A DNA stretch of 64,000 nt from Myxococcales bacterium UBA1238. Its GTDB lineage: Bacteria; Myxococcota_A; Bradymonadia; UBA7976; UBA1532. The DNA lies in NCBI GenBank assembly GCA_002309015.1, contig DBWM01000002.1, forward strand, positions 39,793-103,792, given 5' to 3'. A program made the position numbers and the translations under genes. The stretch's first letter is position 1; every line of letters begins with the position of its first letter. Of the stretch, positions 42,652 through 52,434 are shown piece by piece. The notes under the pieces were generated by a model, which saw only the letters and a program-made list of their open reading frames with translations, did no database searches and had not been told where the DNA came from.

Positions 42652-43695
42652 TTACGGTTTTTGGATCGCCTTTTGGTGCTTGCGTTTGGCCTCGATCATC
42701 TTGATCAGTTTGATCTGCTCCATATCGCCGTTGGGCAGATCCCTGACCGAATAATGGCTGTCGGGACGGTACCAGGGCTGTGCGCTGAAATGCTTCTTCA
42801 TGTCGGGCGTGTGGAACGCGTATCCGTAGCGCGCGTAATATTGATTGCGGCGAATGCGGAGCTCCTCGGTCGGAAGCTGTTCGAGCATCTCGCGCGTGGG
42901 GTAACCCCACTGACGGCGGAATGCGGGGTAATCCTCGAGGGGTAAATAGCAGAGCGAGAGATCCTCTTTGGGGGACTGGTTGCGCAGATCCCAGGTGATC
43001 TTTTGGTTGTCACCCGTGCCTTCCAGCTTCCATTCACCTGGCGTGGGCAACGGGATGCTCGACTCGAGCTCTTCGATGGCGTTGCAGAGAACGAAGCGCT
43101 TGTGCGGGATGATCGTGATCTGGGTCCGGCCGATGGTTCCACCCTTCCAGTTTGCGCCCGACTTTAAGTTGTACTGGGCGAAGAGGCAGCCGTCGAGCCT
43201 GTGGGTTATGCCGGTGTTGTAGGTGACCGTCACCTCGAGGGTTTCACCGGGCTTGAAGGTGACGTCCCAGACGTAGGCGTAGTCGTAAGCCTGGTTCAGA
43301 CCTTTGGCTTTGGACTTGTCGAGCGCGATCTCCTGGGTCTTGACAGGGGATTTGCGTACGGTCGCTGCAAAATCATAGATGAGCGAGCGGTTTAATTCGC
43401 GTCCCGGAAGCAGTGCCGGAGCGGGCTGACCGGGTTTGGTGCGATCCACAAAGGGAAACCCGAGCTGCACCGTCTGATCCTTTTGTGCGTCATTGCGCAG
43501 ATGGAAGACCGAGGTCACCTTCCAGCCAGCGTTGTGGCCCTGGGCTTCCATGATGATATGTTCGTCGATGAAGCGCACGTCCGCATCGGAGACGGGGACC
43601 AGATCAGCGCCTGTGCCGGCAAAAGAAGTATCCTGCGCAGGCGCCATGGCCGGCAGGCCGAGACAGAGCGCGAGGGTCATTAGGAATCGTTTCAT
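42652..43695 (-). CDS. secreted DUF4424-like / YARHG-domain protein 5
   Basis: ATG 43695 has GGAG seven bases upstream and gives MKRFLMTLALCLGLPAMAPAQ. The 347-residue protein keeps FHLRNDAQKDQTVQLGFPFVD and TFKPGETLEVTVTYNTGI. Its YARHG part is LRIRRNQYYARYGYAFHTPDMK and SAQPWYRPDSHYSVRDL, here with a single W. It ends IKLIKMIEAKRKHQKAIQKP. It belongs to the same tandem family as its neighbours, 36 bp upstream of protein 4 and probably in one operon. Confidence 0.87.
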   Translation of the reverse strand: MKRFLMTLALCLGLPAMAPAQDTSFAGTGADLVPVSDADVRFIDEHIIMEAQGHNAGWKVTSVFHLRNDAQKDQTVQLGFPFVDRTKPGQPAPALLPGRELNRSLIYDFAATVRKSPVKTQEIALDKSKAKGLNQAYDYAYVWDVTFKPGETLEVTVTYNTGITHRLDGCLFAQYNLKSGANWKGGTIGRTQITIIPHKRFVLCNAIEELESSIPLPTPGEWKLEGTGDNQKITWDLRNQSPKEDLSLCYLPLEDYPAFRRQWGYPTREMLEQLPTEELRIRRNQYYARYGYAFHTPDMKKHFSAQPWYRPDSHYSVRDLPNGDMEQIKLIKMIEAKRKHQKAIQKP

Positions 43696-43807
43696 GCTCA
43701 AACTCCGCAAAACAAAAAGGGTTCAACCTCTGGCCGATGCGTCGCTTACGTTGCAACCGCCGGGCTCAGCTGTCAAAAAGATCTTGCCGTAATGAGCGAT
43801 CACAGGC

Positions 43808-44929
43808 TCAGGGCTGGGCTTTGGCCTTGGCGGCTGCCTTGCGCTGCGTCTCTTCCTGCTTGATCGCCTTGATCAGATCCCAGTCTTCAACAGTCAGAAG
43901 CTTCTTCATGTTGGCGCCCTTGAACGGTGTATACCACCATTCCTTGCTGAAGGCCGTCTTCATCGCATCGGTCTGAAACTCGTAACCCCATCGCGCGTAG
44001 GGCAGATTGCGCAGATAGCGCAGCTGATCGTCATTCAGGGCCTGGGGGTTGGTGTAGAACTGCTTCGCATAGAACTGCTGGAGCTTATGGCCATAGCCGT
44101 TGGGGCTGTAGAAGTTAAAGGTGAAGCCCCGGCTGGGCAAGAATTTCTCAACCTGCCATTTGTAAACGCGTGCGGCACCCTGGCCTTCGCTCTTCATGGC
44201 TTCAGGATAGACGATCGCGTCGTAGGTATTGAAGGCGAACTCGTCAAACTGAGCCTGGTCGGCGTCTGCACCCGTCTTGTAAGGAAAGATCTGGAGCTCC
44301 TCGCTATAGGGGATCGTCTCGATCTTTGGGGAAACCACGATCCGGAGCTGCCCGAAAGCCTTATTCTGATAGAGCTGAACCGCAGAGAGCGAGAGCGCCA
44401 GGTTCTGCACGTTGATGCCGTCGGTCTTCGCCAGATAGCTTTCCTGAACCTTCGCGGTCTGTCCCGCGCTCAGCTCAATGGGCCAGGTCCAGTAGAAGCC
44501 CATAAAATCTGCGCAGTCGGCGCCGTCCACATCGGGATCGACCTCGGGTGGGGGCATGTCGACCTTCTGCAGCTTAATCTTCTGGTTATCCATCGTCACT
44601 GCGAACTGCTCGACATCGGTCTTGATGCAGCCCGGATCCTTTTGCGGGTCGCATTTGCAGTCGTAGCAGACGCAGCGATTGTCCATGGGGATTGCGGCGG
44701 TGAACCTGACGGGCTTATCGCTGGTGTTTTTGACCTGGTAAGTTTCGGTCACCTGCCATTGGTGAACTTCTCGCGCGACGGGCTGACCCTCGAAGGTAAT
44801 ATCGGCGGAGACCACCTCGAGCGCTGTATTTTCAGCCGGTTCATTGTTGTTCAGGGGTACAAAAAGCCCGCCATCGGCCATTGCGATTGCCGGAAACGCG
44901 AGCGCTAAGAGCATCATCAGGGTTTTCAT
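43808..44929 (-). CDS. secreted DUF4424-like / degenerate YARHG protein 6
   Basis: ATG 44929 has GGAG seven bases upstream; the frame reaching 45088 lacks a signal. It is the most diverged member (373 residues, MKTLMMLLALAFPAIAMA). The N-terminal beta domain holds a Cys cluster DNRCVCYDCKCDP not seen in the others. It has an ELSAGQTAKVQESYLAKTD segment corresponding to the FKPGE strand. The YARHG core survives as YLRNLPYARWGYEFQTDAMK and SKEWWYTPFKG. As the first gene of the six on the minus strand it may be the ancestral or regulatory member. Function unknown. Confidence 0.82.
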   Translation of the reverse strand: MKTLMMLLALAFPAIAMADGGLFVPLNNNEPAENTALEVVSADITFEGQPVAREVHQWQVTETYQVKNTSDKPVRFTAAIPMDNRCVCYDCKCDPQKDPGCIKTDVEQFAVTMDNQKIKLQKVDMPPPEVDPDVDGADCADFMGFYWTWPIELSAGQTAKVQESYLAKTDGINVQNLALSLSAVQLYQNKAFGQLRIVVSPKIETIPYSEELQIFPYKTGADADQAQFDEFAFNTYDAIVYPEAMKSEGQGAARVYKWQVEKFLPSRGFTFNFYSPNGYGHKLQQFYAKQFYTNPQALNDDQLRYLRNLPYARWGYEFQTDAMKTAFSKEWWYTPFKGANMKKLLTVEDWDLIKAIKQEETQRKAAAKAKAQP

Positions 44930-45102
44930 GTATCTTCTCCTCTCCCTGCGCGCATTTTTCGCTTTGTAATTGGGCTTGTCAACCAGCAATCCGAGCTTTG
45001 AATCTTTTTTTGAAATAAGGTTGCGGACGACTTGAAAGCCGTTCATAAATGCCTGTAGAAAGTTTTTGTGCTGAATCGACGCTTTCAATGGAGCTTTTGA
45101 AA

Positions 45103-45957
45103 ATGCCTTTACCCTACAAGCAGCCAGAAATGGAATATGTGGACAACCAAACCGCCTTCAACTCTGTGATGGAGTGGTACAACGAGGTGAAGTTGCCCCC
45201 AACCGCCGCGCCTTCGCTGAACCGCATGCGCGCCATCACCCATACGCTCGCGCTCTGCAAGGTGCTCCGGGAGCCCGAAATTGCCGAGGCGTTTGCAGGT
45301 CTTCCCGAGCGGTATTTTGACGGCGCCATTATCGAACGCCTTTATCCACTGGCTCTGGCCATGACGCATCAGGCCAACGTGATGAGCGATCAAAAGGCGC
45401 TCTCCACAAATGCCAGGCTGCCTACGGATCTTGTCAATGAGGCGAGCAGTTTGCGCAATCGGCTGTACAGTTTGATCCAGTATTACCTTGGAGAAGACGC
45501 AACCATCGCGGCCAAACTGGCCTCCATCAAGAGCCATACGGGCTACATCGATATGGCCAACGACCTTGCAAGGTTAGCCAACATCGTTGAGGACCATCGC
45601 GATCTGCTCAAGCAGGACAACATCAAGTATACGCCCACGTGCGTGGAAGATGCCCGACGCTGCCAACAGCTCATCCTCTCCACGTTCAGCATGGTCAACC
45701 AGTCCAAGAAACAGAATACGGTGCTCTACAATCGACTGTGGAACATCATGTATTTCTATTACACCGAGATCTGCACCACCGGCAGCTGGATCTTCAGGCG
45801 CACCCTCAACGCCGATCGCTTCGCTTCGCTGACTACTCTGATGCGCAACACGAGCAAGGCAAAGGACGAAGACGAAGATGAAAACGCAACCGACGAAGAG
45901 ATGGCCGAAGTTGAAAACGCCTTAAATGGCGACGACGCTGCCAAGACCGAAGCCTGA
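45103..45957 (+). CDS. helical cytoplasmic protein with acidic tail, unknown function
   Basis: ATG 45103 has GGAG nine bases upstream; earlier in-frame ATGs at 45049 and 45088 do not. The 284-residue protein (MPLPYKQPEMEYVDNQTAF) is predicted helical, with IDMANDLARLANIVEDHRDLL and a YYTEICTTGSWIFRR segment. Its tail is strongly acidic (DEDEDENATDEEMAEVENAL). It is the plan shared with 5060, 13187, 22420 and 35155. It is divergent from the YARHG cluster and is followed 58 bp later by the first unit of a phased palindrome array. Function unknown. Confidence 0.75.
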   Translation: MPLPYKQPEMEYVDNQTAFNSVMEWYNEVKLPPTAAPSLNRMRAITHTLALCKVLREPEIAEAFAGLPERYFDGAIIERLYPLALAMTHQANVMSDQKALSTNARLPTDLVNEASSLRNRLYSLIQYYLGEDATIAAKLASIKSHTGYIDMANDLARLANIVEDHRDLLKQDNIKYTPTCVEDARRCQQLILSTFSMVNQSKKQNTVLYNRLWNIMYFYYTEICTTGSWIFRRTLNADRFASLTTLMRNTSKAKDEDEDENATDEEMAEVENALNGDDAAKTEA

Positions 45958-46014
45958 TCCCCTCATTCAACTCTCCCCTCACTGCAAACATCCTCCCTTC
46001 ATCATTGACGCCCT

Positions 46015-46239
46015 GCATCGCCTGAGGCCTCTGTAACCGATCGCCGATGGTTGAAATGCGTCAGCGATGCAAAAATCCTGTATACAACCTGTTACAACTG
46101 CATCGCCGATGCAATTTATGCTCGCGCGGCGATAGATTCATGCGCGGCTGACGCATGTTTTGATGGATCGATACGAGTCGAACTGCGTCGCGGATGCAAA
46201 AAATGGGGGGAGCGGGCAATGCGTACGCGTCTTTGACGC
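46015..46239. repeat. phased palindrome array 0, 42-43 bp pitch (core GCRTCGNCGAYGC)
   Basis: Cores start at 46015 (degenerate), 46058, 46100, 46142, 46185 and 46227, that is steps of 43, 42, 42, 43 and 42. Examples are GCGTCAGCGATGC, GCATCGCCGATGC (perfect palindrome), GCGTCGCGGATGC and GCGTCTTTGACGC. It lies in the large gap before the protease cluster. Confidence 0.75.
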
Positions 46240-47228
46240 CTGCGATGGATCGCGGATCCGATGCAACGCGCGTACGGGAATAAATGCGTGCGATCTGGAT
46301 GGAGAATCCGCTCAATGAGGGCTGCGATCGATCGGACTCTGGGGCAGGAAAAAATGCGCGGCGGACGGATCGCCTGATGGATCGCGCAGCGGACCCGCGA
46401 TTGGGCGAAGCGGTTGGCCTCTGATGCCCCGATCCCTGCGCGATTGCCGGACGCCCGCGATGGGTCAAAAGGGAGCTTTGAGGTGCAATTTTCAGGGATG
46501 CCGGGGCTTTCGGGTGAGCTTTCAGAGGCTCAGAGGCTGCATGTACAAAAAAAATTAACGTGAGATTCCGCAGACTTGGCGCCTTTACGCAATTTTTTTA
46601 CAAAGAAACGTTGCATCGTTCAAACCCTTTGCGCTAGAACGCCGCGTTTTTTGTGAGGAGCAGGTTGCGATTCCGGGCGAGCGCTCCGTTGTTCGCCCGC
46701 TGGCGGTTTGGAGAGAGCAAAAGGTGAAGATGCGGTTGGATGCGCCCCTGGCGCGCTTACAAACTCTGGAGATGAAGCCGGTCGTACAGGCTGTGCGGTT
46801 TCGTGGCGTCAGGCAGGCGTTTACGGCCGCAGCGTTGCAAAAGCCTTCACGCCGGCAGCAGTTCCCCGCATTTGCTCACGATGCCGCCGAACCCGTGACC
46901 GCGATGCAGCAGGATGCCGACGCCTGCGCGCGGTTTCAACCCTCACGATGGCCGCAGCTTGCCGGGCAGGGAAACGCTGGCAACCAGCGGATGGGGCATT
47001 TGCTCTTACTTTGATCAGCCTGTGCGCGTTTTGAAGGGCGCGTGAAGCTTGCTTTCAGAAAAGGATCGCCTCCTCGTTCCGGGCGATCCCTGAGCGGATG
47101 CGTTTTTTTTAAAGACTGACAACCGTCGTAACGGGCGCTGAAGAGGGGCTGCAAGGGGGATTTGCGGCTTATGCCCGACGTGTTTTCCTGTGATGAAACG
47201 CCTGCAAAAGGCGCTGGAGGCCTTTTTC
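46240..47228. other. long intergenic region, no supported gene
   Basis: Nearly 1 kb without a convincing gene. The open frames here (for example on the plus strand near 46708-47034) have no RBS and Arg/Ala-rich shadow-like composition. A GGATCGCC/GGCGATCC hairpin at 47063-47089 sits about 140 bp before the first protease-like gene and is followed after a short gap by eight T, so it could end transcription. GC-rich GCG motifs continue the character of array 0 without clear periodicity. Confidence 0.4.
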
Positions 47229-49448
47229 ATGAAGTCTTTCCAACTGATGGCCGCATTGTTCGCAGCCTTTGCCCTCTCTTCCTGCGATGTTGTGGATTCA
47301 GGCGATGCGCCAAAAACTGCAACCGCTGAGCAAAAGGTGCTGAACGGCAGCGATGAAAACGCGTTCGAGGCCGTCTGCGCTTTGGTCAGGCAGGACGGAA
47401 ACAAGCATTACAACGTGCTCGCAAGCGGCGTGCTCATCGATTCTCAATGGGTCTTGAGCGTCGCGAGCAACGAGAAACTGGATACGATGTCTGACGCAGA
47501 CATCCTGGGGCTCAGGTTTGCGTTCGGTCCGGATGTCAACGACAGCAATGCGGTCAGATTCGCAGAGATCGACCGCGTGGAACGCTTCCCTTACATGCTC
47601 AGGGGATGGAACTTCTACAACCGTTACTATCCGGGCCAATACTTTCTGCATTACAACAACATCGCACTCTGGCATTTGGAGACGCCGGTTACAGACATCA
47701 CACCGATGCCGATCTCTGATGCGGACAATGACGTCTGGATGGACGGTGAACTCACCTTGGTGGGCTACGGTGCGTCGCAAGCCGAGTTTGTCACCAACGA
47801 GCTGGGCGAGACGGGGGTGGCGGGTGATAAGGCAGGCACGGATGGGAAGCGTTTAGCGGCCAACCTTCTGCTTTCCCGCCCGGAGATCTATGGCTCAGGC
47901 TCAAACATGCTGCTCTACGATCCCCACGGCCTGGAGGTGAACGAGGAAGGAAAAGGGGCCGCCTACGGCGATTCGGGCGCACCTGTGCTGTTTCATAACG
48001 GCGAGAACTATGAATTGGTGGGTTCGGTTGCCAACAGCAACTACATTGGTGATAACCCCACCGAGATCTTACGCGAGTTTAAAGGCTGGATCTCATCGGT
48101 GATGTCGGACACGCCGATGGATTGCACGAGCGATCCCGACATTTGCAGCTGTCCCGAAGCCTGCACGGAAAGCGGTGTTTGCAACAACTGGGAATGCAAT
48201 TCATATATCGAGTACGAGGATTGCTTTTCCTTATTCTCAAAGTGGGGAGAGTTGTATCAGGACAGTAAACTGATGACGCCTTATTTCTTCTGGGAAGATT
48301 ACATTGCGACCTTCAGCGCTGTGCGGAAGAATCTGGATGTATGGAATTGCGCGTTAGATGAAACGCTCTGCGATGACTTCAATCGGACCCTGGGGATCTG
48401 CTACGCGGACGGCGAAATGGAGGCGGACTGCTTCGATGCGTTGCATTGCGACAGTCTCTGCGAAGACGACGATTGTGTTGAGGCATGCAGGAGCGCCTCT
48501 GCTTTGAGCGAGCCGGCCATCGAAGATTTCTGGTGGCTTGTGCTCTGTGTGCTGGATCTTCCTGAGGAGGACAGGGGCAACGCCGGGATAGTCCACCAGC
48601 AATGCGGTGAGGCCTTAGACGCCTGCTATGTTGCAGATGACTGCGATGTGTTTTCGAACGGCTGCGATGCGGGCAAAGTCTGCGTGCTCTCGGTTTACGG
48701 TGAGCCCGTATGCCGCAAATCGGGCAACAAGGCTTTGGATGAGGCGTGCTGGGTGGGTTCCTCCGATTGCGCAGAGGGTCTGACCTGCGCGCCGAAAGGT
48801 GAAGCTCAGTCGGTCTGCGTCAAACTCTGCAAAGCGGAGAGCGATTGCGGTGAGCTCGCCTGCAAGAAAGACACGCAGACCGCGCGCTGGCTCGGTGAAG
48901 ACATCGGCTATTGCACCGATCCGAGTACGGTTTGCATCGATAAAGACAACGATGGTTACTGCTCGACCAACGATTGCGACGACAACAACAATCAGATTCA
49001 CCCAAACAGCCAGGAGATCTGCGGCAACAACACCGACGATAACTGCAACGGCCAGATCGACGAAGGCTGTGGAAGCGATCCCGACGGCGGCAGCGAAGCG
49101 GATGCAGGCGATGCAGGCATTGATGACGGCGGCAGCGAGAGCGATGCAGGCGATGCGGGTGAAGAGACAGATGCAGCCGACGCGGTTGTGATCGACGATG
49201 CGACCACCGTTGACGGCGGCGACGCAGGATCCGATGACGCATCGAATGCTTCAAACGACAGTGGCAGCAGCGATAAGCCGAACAGCGATGATGCATCCAG
49301 GCCTTCCACCGATGACGCCGGATCCGCAGATGATGATGATGACGGCGGCGATGACGGTTGCAGCGCAGTCCCAGGCACCCGTTCTGGCAGCTGGCTTGCG
49401 TTCTTAGGTCTCCCGCTCCTCGCGATCCGCCGTCGCCGCAGGGCGTAA
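47229..49448 (+). CDS. trypsin-like (S1) pseudoprotease lipoprotein with MopE-type motif and MYXO-CTERM-like tail
   Basis: ATG 47229 has GGAGG eight bases upstream; the product starts MKSFQLMAALFAAFALSSC (lipobox LSSC). The S1 domain (about 35-295) has lost catalytic residues. The block aligned with WVLTAAHC reads WVLSVASN (His to Ser), and the Asp block reads NNIAL (Asp to Asn), while GDSGAP keeps Ser. The Cys pair of the His loop is lost too. Then come Cys-rich domains and a MopE-type metal motif (DKDNDGYCSTNDCDDNNNQ, CNGQIDEGC). An Asp/Ser/Gly linker and a tail GCSAVPGTRSGSWLAFLGL ending in RRRRRA complete the 739 residues. It is anchored at both ends, at least initially. It is probably a binding protein rather than an enzyme. 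Confidence 0.88.
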   Translation: MKSFQLMAALFAAFALSSCDVVDSGDAPKTATAEQKVLNGSDENAFEAVCALVRQDGNKHYNVLASGVLIDSQWVLSVASNEKLDTMSDADILGLRFAFGPDVNDSNAVRFAEIDRVERFPYMLRGWNFYNRYYPGQYFLHYNNIALWHLETPVTDITPMPISDADNDVWMDGELTLVGYGASQAEFVTNELGETGVAGDKAGTDGKRLAANLLLSRPEIYGSGSNMLLYDPHGLEVNEEGKGAAYGDSGAPVLFHNGENYELVGSVANSNYIGDNPTEILREFKGWISSVMSDTPMDCTSDPDICSCPEACTESGVCNNWECNSYIEYEDCFSLFSKWGELYQDSKLMTPYFFWEDYIATFSAVRKNLDVWNCALDETLCDDFNRTLGICYADGEMEADCFDALHCDSLCEDDDCVEACRSASALSEPAIEDFWWLVLCVLDLPEEDRGNAGIVHQQCGEALDACYVADDCDVFSNGCDAGKVCVLSVYGEPVCRKSGNKALDEACWVGSSDCAEGLTCAPKGEAQSVCVKLCKAESDCGELACKKDTQTARWLGEDIGYCTDPSTVCIDKDNDGYCSTNDCDDNNNQIHPNSQEICGNNTDDNCNGQIDEGCGSDPDGGSEADAGDAGIDDGGSESDAGDAGEETDAADAVVIDDATTVDGGDAGSDDASNASNDSGSSDKPNSDDASRPSTDDAGSADDDDDGGDDGCSAVPGTRSGSWLAFLGLPLLAIRRRRRA

Positions 49449-49472
49449 TGGATTGAAGGTTGAGGGCGAAAC

Positions 49473-49781
49473 GCGTCGCCCACGCTCAAATGAAACCCTG
49501 AGGCTTCGTTTTTTGCATCAGCGGTGCATTTTGAAGGCTTTGAATCATGGTGAAAGCGCATCTCGCATGAGATTTGTAATGACGAGACCTTCGATCAACG
49601 CGTCGCCCACGCATGGATTGGGCCATTTGGAATGGATTGAAGCGTCAGCCACGCATTTTTGCATGGTCTGGTGCTTCATTTTTGCATCGACGGTGCATTT
49701 GTAACAGTCTGGGGTTCGCATTTGAAGCGCAGCGCTTGCATGGATGAACGAGCAGGTTGGCATTGAAAGCGCAGTGCTCGC
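49473..49781. repeat. phased palindrome array 1, eight units
   Basis: Cores start at 49473, 49515, 49558, 49600, 49642, 49684, 49727 and 49769 (offsets 0, 42, 85, 127, 169, 211, 254, 296). Sequences include GCGTCGCCCACGC (twice), GCATCAGCGGTGC, GCGTCAGCCACGC and GCATCGACGGTGC. A ninth weak unit, GCGCAATGGATGC, lies at 49812 on the same pitch. It fills the gap between the first two S1-like genes. Confidence 0.9.
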
Positions 49782-49860
49782 ATCAAACCCTCTTTGGAGA
49801 ATTTTCACTCTGCGCAATGGATGCGCAAAATACAGGTAAGGCGCCGCATGAAGGGCGTAC

Positions 49861-52062
49861 GTGGATAAAAAGATGAAGCATTTAAACCTGATGGCCGCAT
49901 TGGTGGCTGCATTTGAACTGTTTGCCTGTGAACCCGTGGACTCGGGCGATGCGCCTCGTACGGCGACTGAAACGCAAAAAGTGCTCAACGGCAGCAATGA
50001 GAATGACTTCGGTGCTGTATGCGCCCTTATCGCGGAGGGGGCAAACGACCGCTTTGATGTGCATGCCAGCGGCGTGCTCGTCGATTCGGAATGGGTCCTG
50101 AGCATCGCCAGCAATACGGTATTGGATGCGATGGAGGATGACGACATACTGAAGCTCAGGTTCGCGTTCGGTCCAAATGTGAACGACAGCGAAACGGTCA
50201 AAATCGCAGAAGTCGATCGCGTGGTGCGCTTCCCTTACATGCTCAGGGGATGGAACTTCCTGGCCAGCGAGTATCCTGGCGAATATGAGCTGCATTACAA
50301 CAACATCGCGCTTTGGCATTTAAAGACGCCGATTTCAGACATTACACCGATGGTGATCTCCGATGCGCCAAAAAGCGAATGGCAGGATCAGGCGCTCACA
50401 TTGGTGGGTTATGGCTCGGGAAAAGCGAACTTCAGGACATCCGGCGGCTTCACCAGCATGACAGGAGAGAGAGCGAACACGGACGGGGAGCGCTTGTCGA
50501 CGGAGATTTCGGTTTCGCACACCCGGCTTGCGACAAACTTGTATGGCTCCAACATGCTGGTTAAGGATCCCTCATTTGCTGCAGCTGCGGATAGGGTTGG
50601 GCCAGCCTACGGTGATGGGGGCGCTCCGCTGTTTTTTGTGAACGGTGAGGATGAATATGAACTGGTGGGGTTGGTTGGAGTGTCCAACTTCATTGGCGAG
50701 AACCCCAGCGAGATTTTGCGCGAGTTTAAAGGCTGGATCACATCGGTGATCGCGGACACGCCGATGGATTGCAAGAGCGATCCCAGCATCTGCAGCTGTC
50801 CCGAAGCCTGTATGGACGACGGTGTCTGCAACAACTGGGACTGCAATTACGAACATTTTTATGATGGCTGCTATGAGCTGTATCAAGAATGGAATGAACT
50901 GACTGAAATGAATGTTTATCAGACGCCCTATTACTTTGTTGAAGATCTCGATGCGACCTACAGCGCAGTGAAGAAGAACTTCGATGTATGGAATTGCATC
51001 TACGATCGTTCGACCTGCGATGACATCTACGAAGTTTATGGAACTTGCTGGGCCGACAATGTACTGGGCGAAGATTGCTTTGATTCCCTCAGATGTCAGG
51101 TGATCTGCGAAGAAAGAGCAGATGATGATAACTGCGCCGATGATTGCCAGAAAACGATCCCGAATACCGAGCAGTCATTGGATACTTTCTATGCCATCAT
51201 TTTCTGTTCGAATGATGTGCCGGATCGCATCAGGGATATCGAGCATATTCGTACGGAATGTGCCAAATACTTCGACGCTTGCTATGCGACCGCGGACTGC
51301 GATGTGATCTCGGGCGGCTGCGATGCGGGTGAAGTCTGCGTGCTCTCCGCTTACGGCGATCCCGTATGCCGTAAATCAGACAACAAGGATGTAGGCGAGG
51401 CATGCCGGGTGGGTACCGGCGATTGCGCAGAGGGGCTGACCTGCGCGCCGAACGGTGAGATCCTGTCGGTTTGCGCCAAACTCTGCACTCAGCAGAGCGA
51501 TTGCGGTGAGCTTGCCTGCAATAAAGATGCGCAGACCGCGCATTGGCTGGGTGAGGATGTGGGCTATTGCACCAGCTCGGGCGAAGTTTGCATCGATAAA
51601 GACAACGATGGTTACTGTGTCGAACGCGATTGCGATGACAACAACAATCAGGTTCACCCGGACAGCCAGGAGATCTGCGGCAACGGCATCGACGATGACT
51701 GCAACGGCCAGACCGACGAAGGCTGCGGAAGCGTGGATGACGGCGGTAGCGAGAGCGATGCAGGTGATGCGGGTGAAGAGACAGATGCAGCCGACGCGGT
51801 TGTGATCGATGATGCGACCGCAGAAGACGGCGGCGACGCAGGATCCGATGACGCATCGAGTACTTCAGGCGACAGTGGCAGCAGCGATAAGCCTTCCACG
51901 GATGATGCATCCAGGCCTTCCAGCGATGACGCAGGATCCGCAGATGGCGATGAAGTGGGCGGCGATGACGGTTGCAGCGCAGTTCCAGGCACCCGTAGCA
52001 GCAGCTGGCTTGCGTTCTTAGGTCTCCCGCTCCTCGCGATCCGCCGTCGCCGCAGGGCGTAA
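49861..52062 (+). CDS. second S1 pseudoprotease lipoprotein with MopE-type motif and MYXO-CTERM-like tail
   Basis: The start is GTG 49861, with AAGGG five bases upstream; ATG 49873 (MKHLNLMAALVAAFELFAC) is the alternative. The protein is 733 residues, lipobox LFAC. It parallels the previous gene throughout, but here all three catalytic residues are gone: SIASN for the His block, NNIAL for Asp, and GDGGAP for GDSGGP. The MopE-like motif (DKDNDGYCVERDCDDNNNQ) and the tail GCSAVPGTRSSSWLAFLGL with RRRRRA are retained. Complete loss of the triad with the fold and anchors maintained argues for selection on a non-catalytic role. A paralogue of 47229, with arrays on both sides. Confidence 0.88.
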   Translation: MDKKMKHLNLMAALVAAFELFACEPVDSGDAPRTATETQKVLNGSNENDFGAVCALIAEGANDRFDVHASGVLVDSEWVLSIASNTVLDAMEDDDILKLRFAFGPNVNDSETVKIAEVDRVVRFPYMLRGWNFLASEYPGEYELHYNNIALWHLKTPISDITPMVISDAPKSEWQDQALTLVGYGSGKANFRTSGGFTSMTGERANTDGERLSTEISVSHTRLATNLYGSNMLVKDPSFAAAADRVGPAYGDGGAPLFFVNGEDEYELVGLVGVSNFIGENPSEILREFKGWITSVIADTPMDCKSDPSICSCPEACMDDGVCNNWDCNYEHFYDGCYELYQEWNELTEMNVYQTPYYFVEDLDATYSAVKKNFDVWNCIYDRSTCDDIYEVYGTCWADNVLGEDCFDSLRCQVICEERADDDNCADDCQKTIPNTEQSLDTFYAIIFCSNDVPDRIRDIEHIRTECAKYFDACYATADCDVISGGCDAGEVCVLSAYGDPVCRKSDNKDVGEACRVGTGDCAEGLTCAPNGEILSVCAKLCTQQSDCGELACNKDAQTAHWLGEDVGYCTSSGEVCIDKDNDGYCVERDCDDNNNQVHPDSQEICGNGIDDDCNGQTDEGCGSVDDGGSESDAGDAGEETDAADAVVIDDATAEDGGDAGSDDASSTSGDSGSSDKPSTDDASRPSSDDAGSADGDEVGGDDGCSAVPGTRSSSWLAFLGLPLLAIRRRRRA

Positions 52063-52086
52063 GAGCGAGAAGAACGAGGGTAAAAC

Positions 52087-52395
52087 GCGTCGCCCACGCT
52101 CAAATGGAACTCTGAGGCTTCGTTTTTTGCATCAGCGGTGCATTTTGAAGACTTTGAATCATGGTGAAAGCGCATCTCGTATGAGATTTTTGATGATACA
52201 ATCTTCGATCAACGCGTCGGCCACGCATGGATCGAGTCTTCACGGAGTGATTCAGGCGTCAGCCACGCATTTTTGCATGGCCTGATGTTGTGTTTTTGCA
52301 TCGCTGGTGCATTTGTAACGGTCTGGAGTTTGAATTTTAAGCGTCGCGCTTGCATGGATGAACGATGCCGTTGGTTATTGAAGCGTGACGCTTGC
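52087..52395. repeat. phased palindrome array 2, eight units
   Basis: Cores start at 52087, 52129, 52172, 52214, 52256, 52298, 52341 and 52383, identical offsets to array 1. Unit sequences match array 1 position by position (first unit GCGTCGCCCACGC, third the degenerate GCATCTCGTATGA). The last unit ends 39 bp before the next start codon. Confidence 0.9.
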
Positions 52396-52434
52396 AAAAA
52401 ATGATGGAGCGAGCTGCTTTAAGGTGATTGTGGA

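Noticed and set aside
46708..47034. plus-strand frame before the protease cluster
   Set aside because: Arg/Ala/Cys-rich, no RBS, no domain; probably GC-rich noncoding DNA.
48820..49561. minus-strand frames over the protease linkers and tails
   Set aside because: They are antisense shadows of the Asp/Ser/Gly repeats; the same type appears over every protease gene of the cluster.
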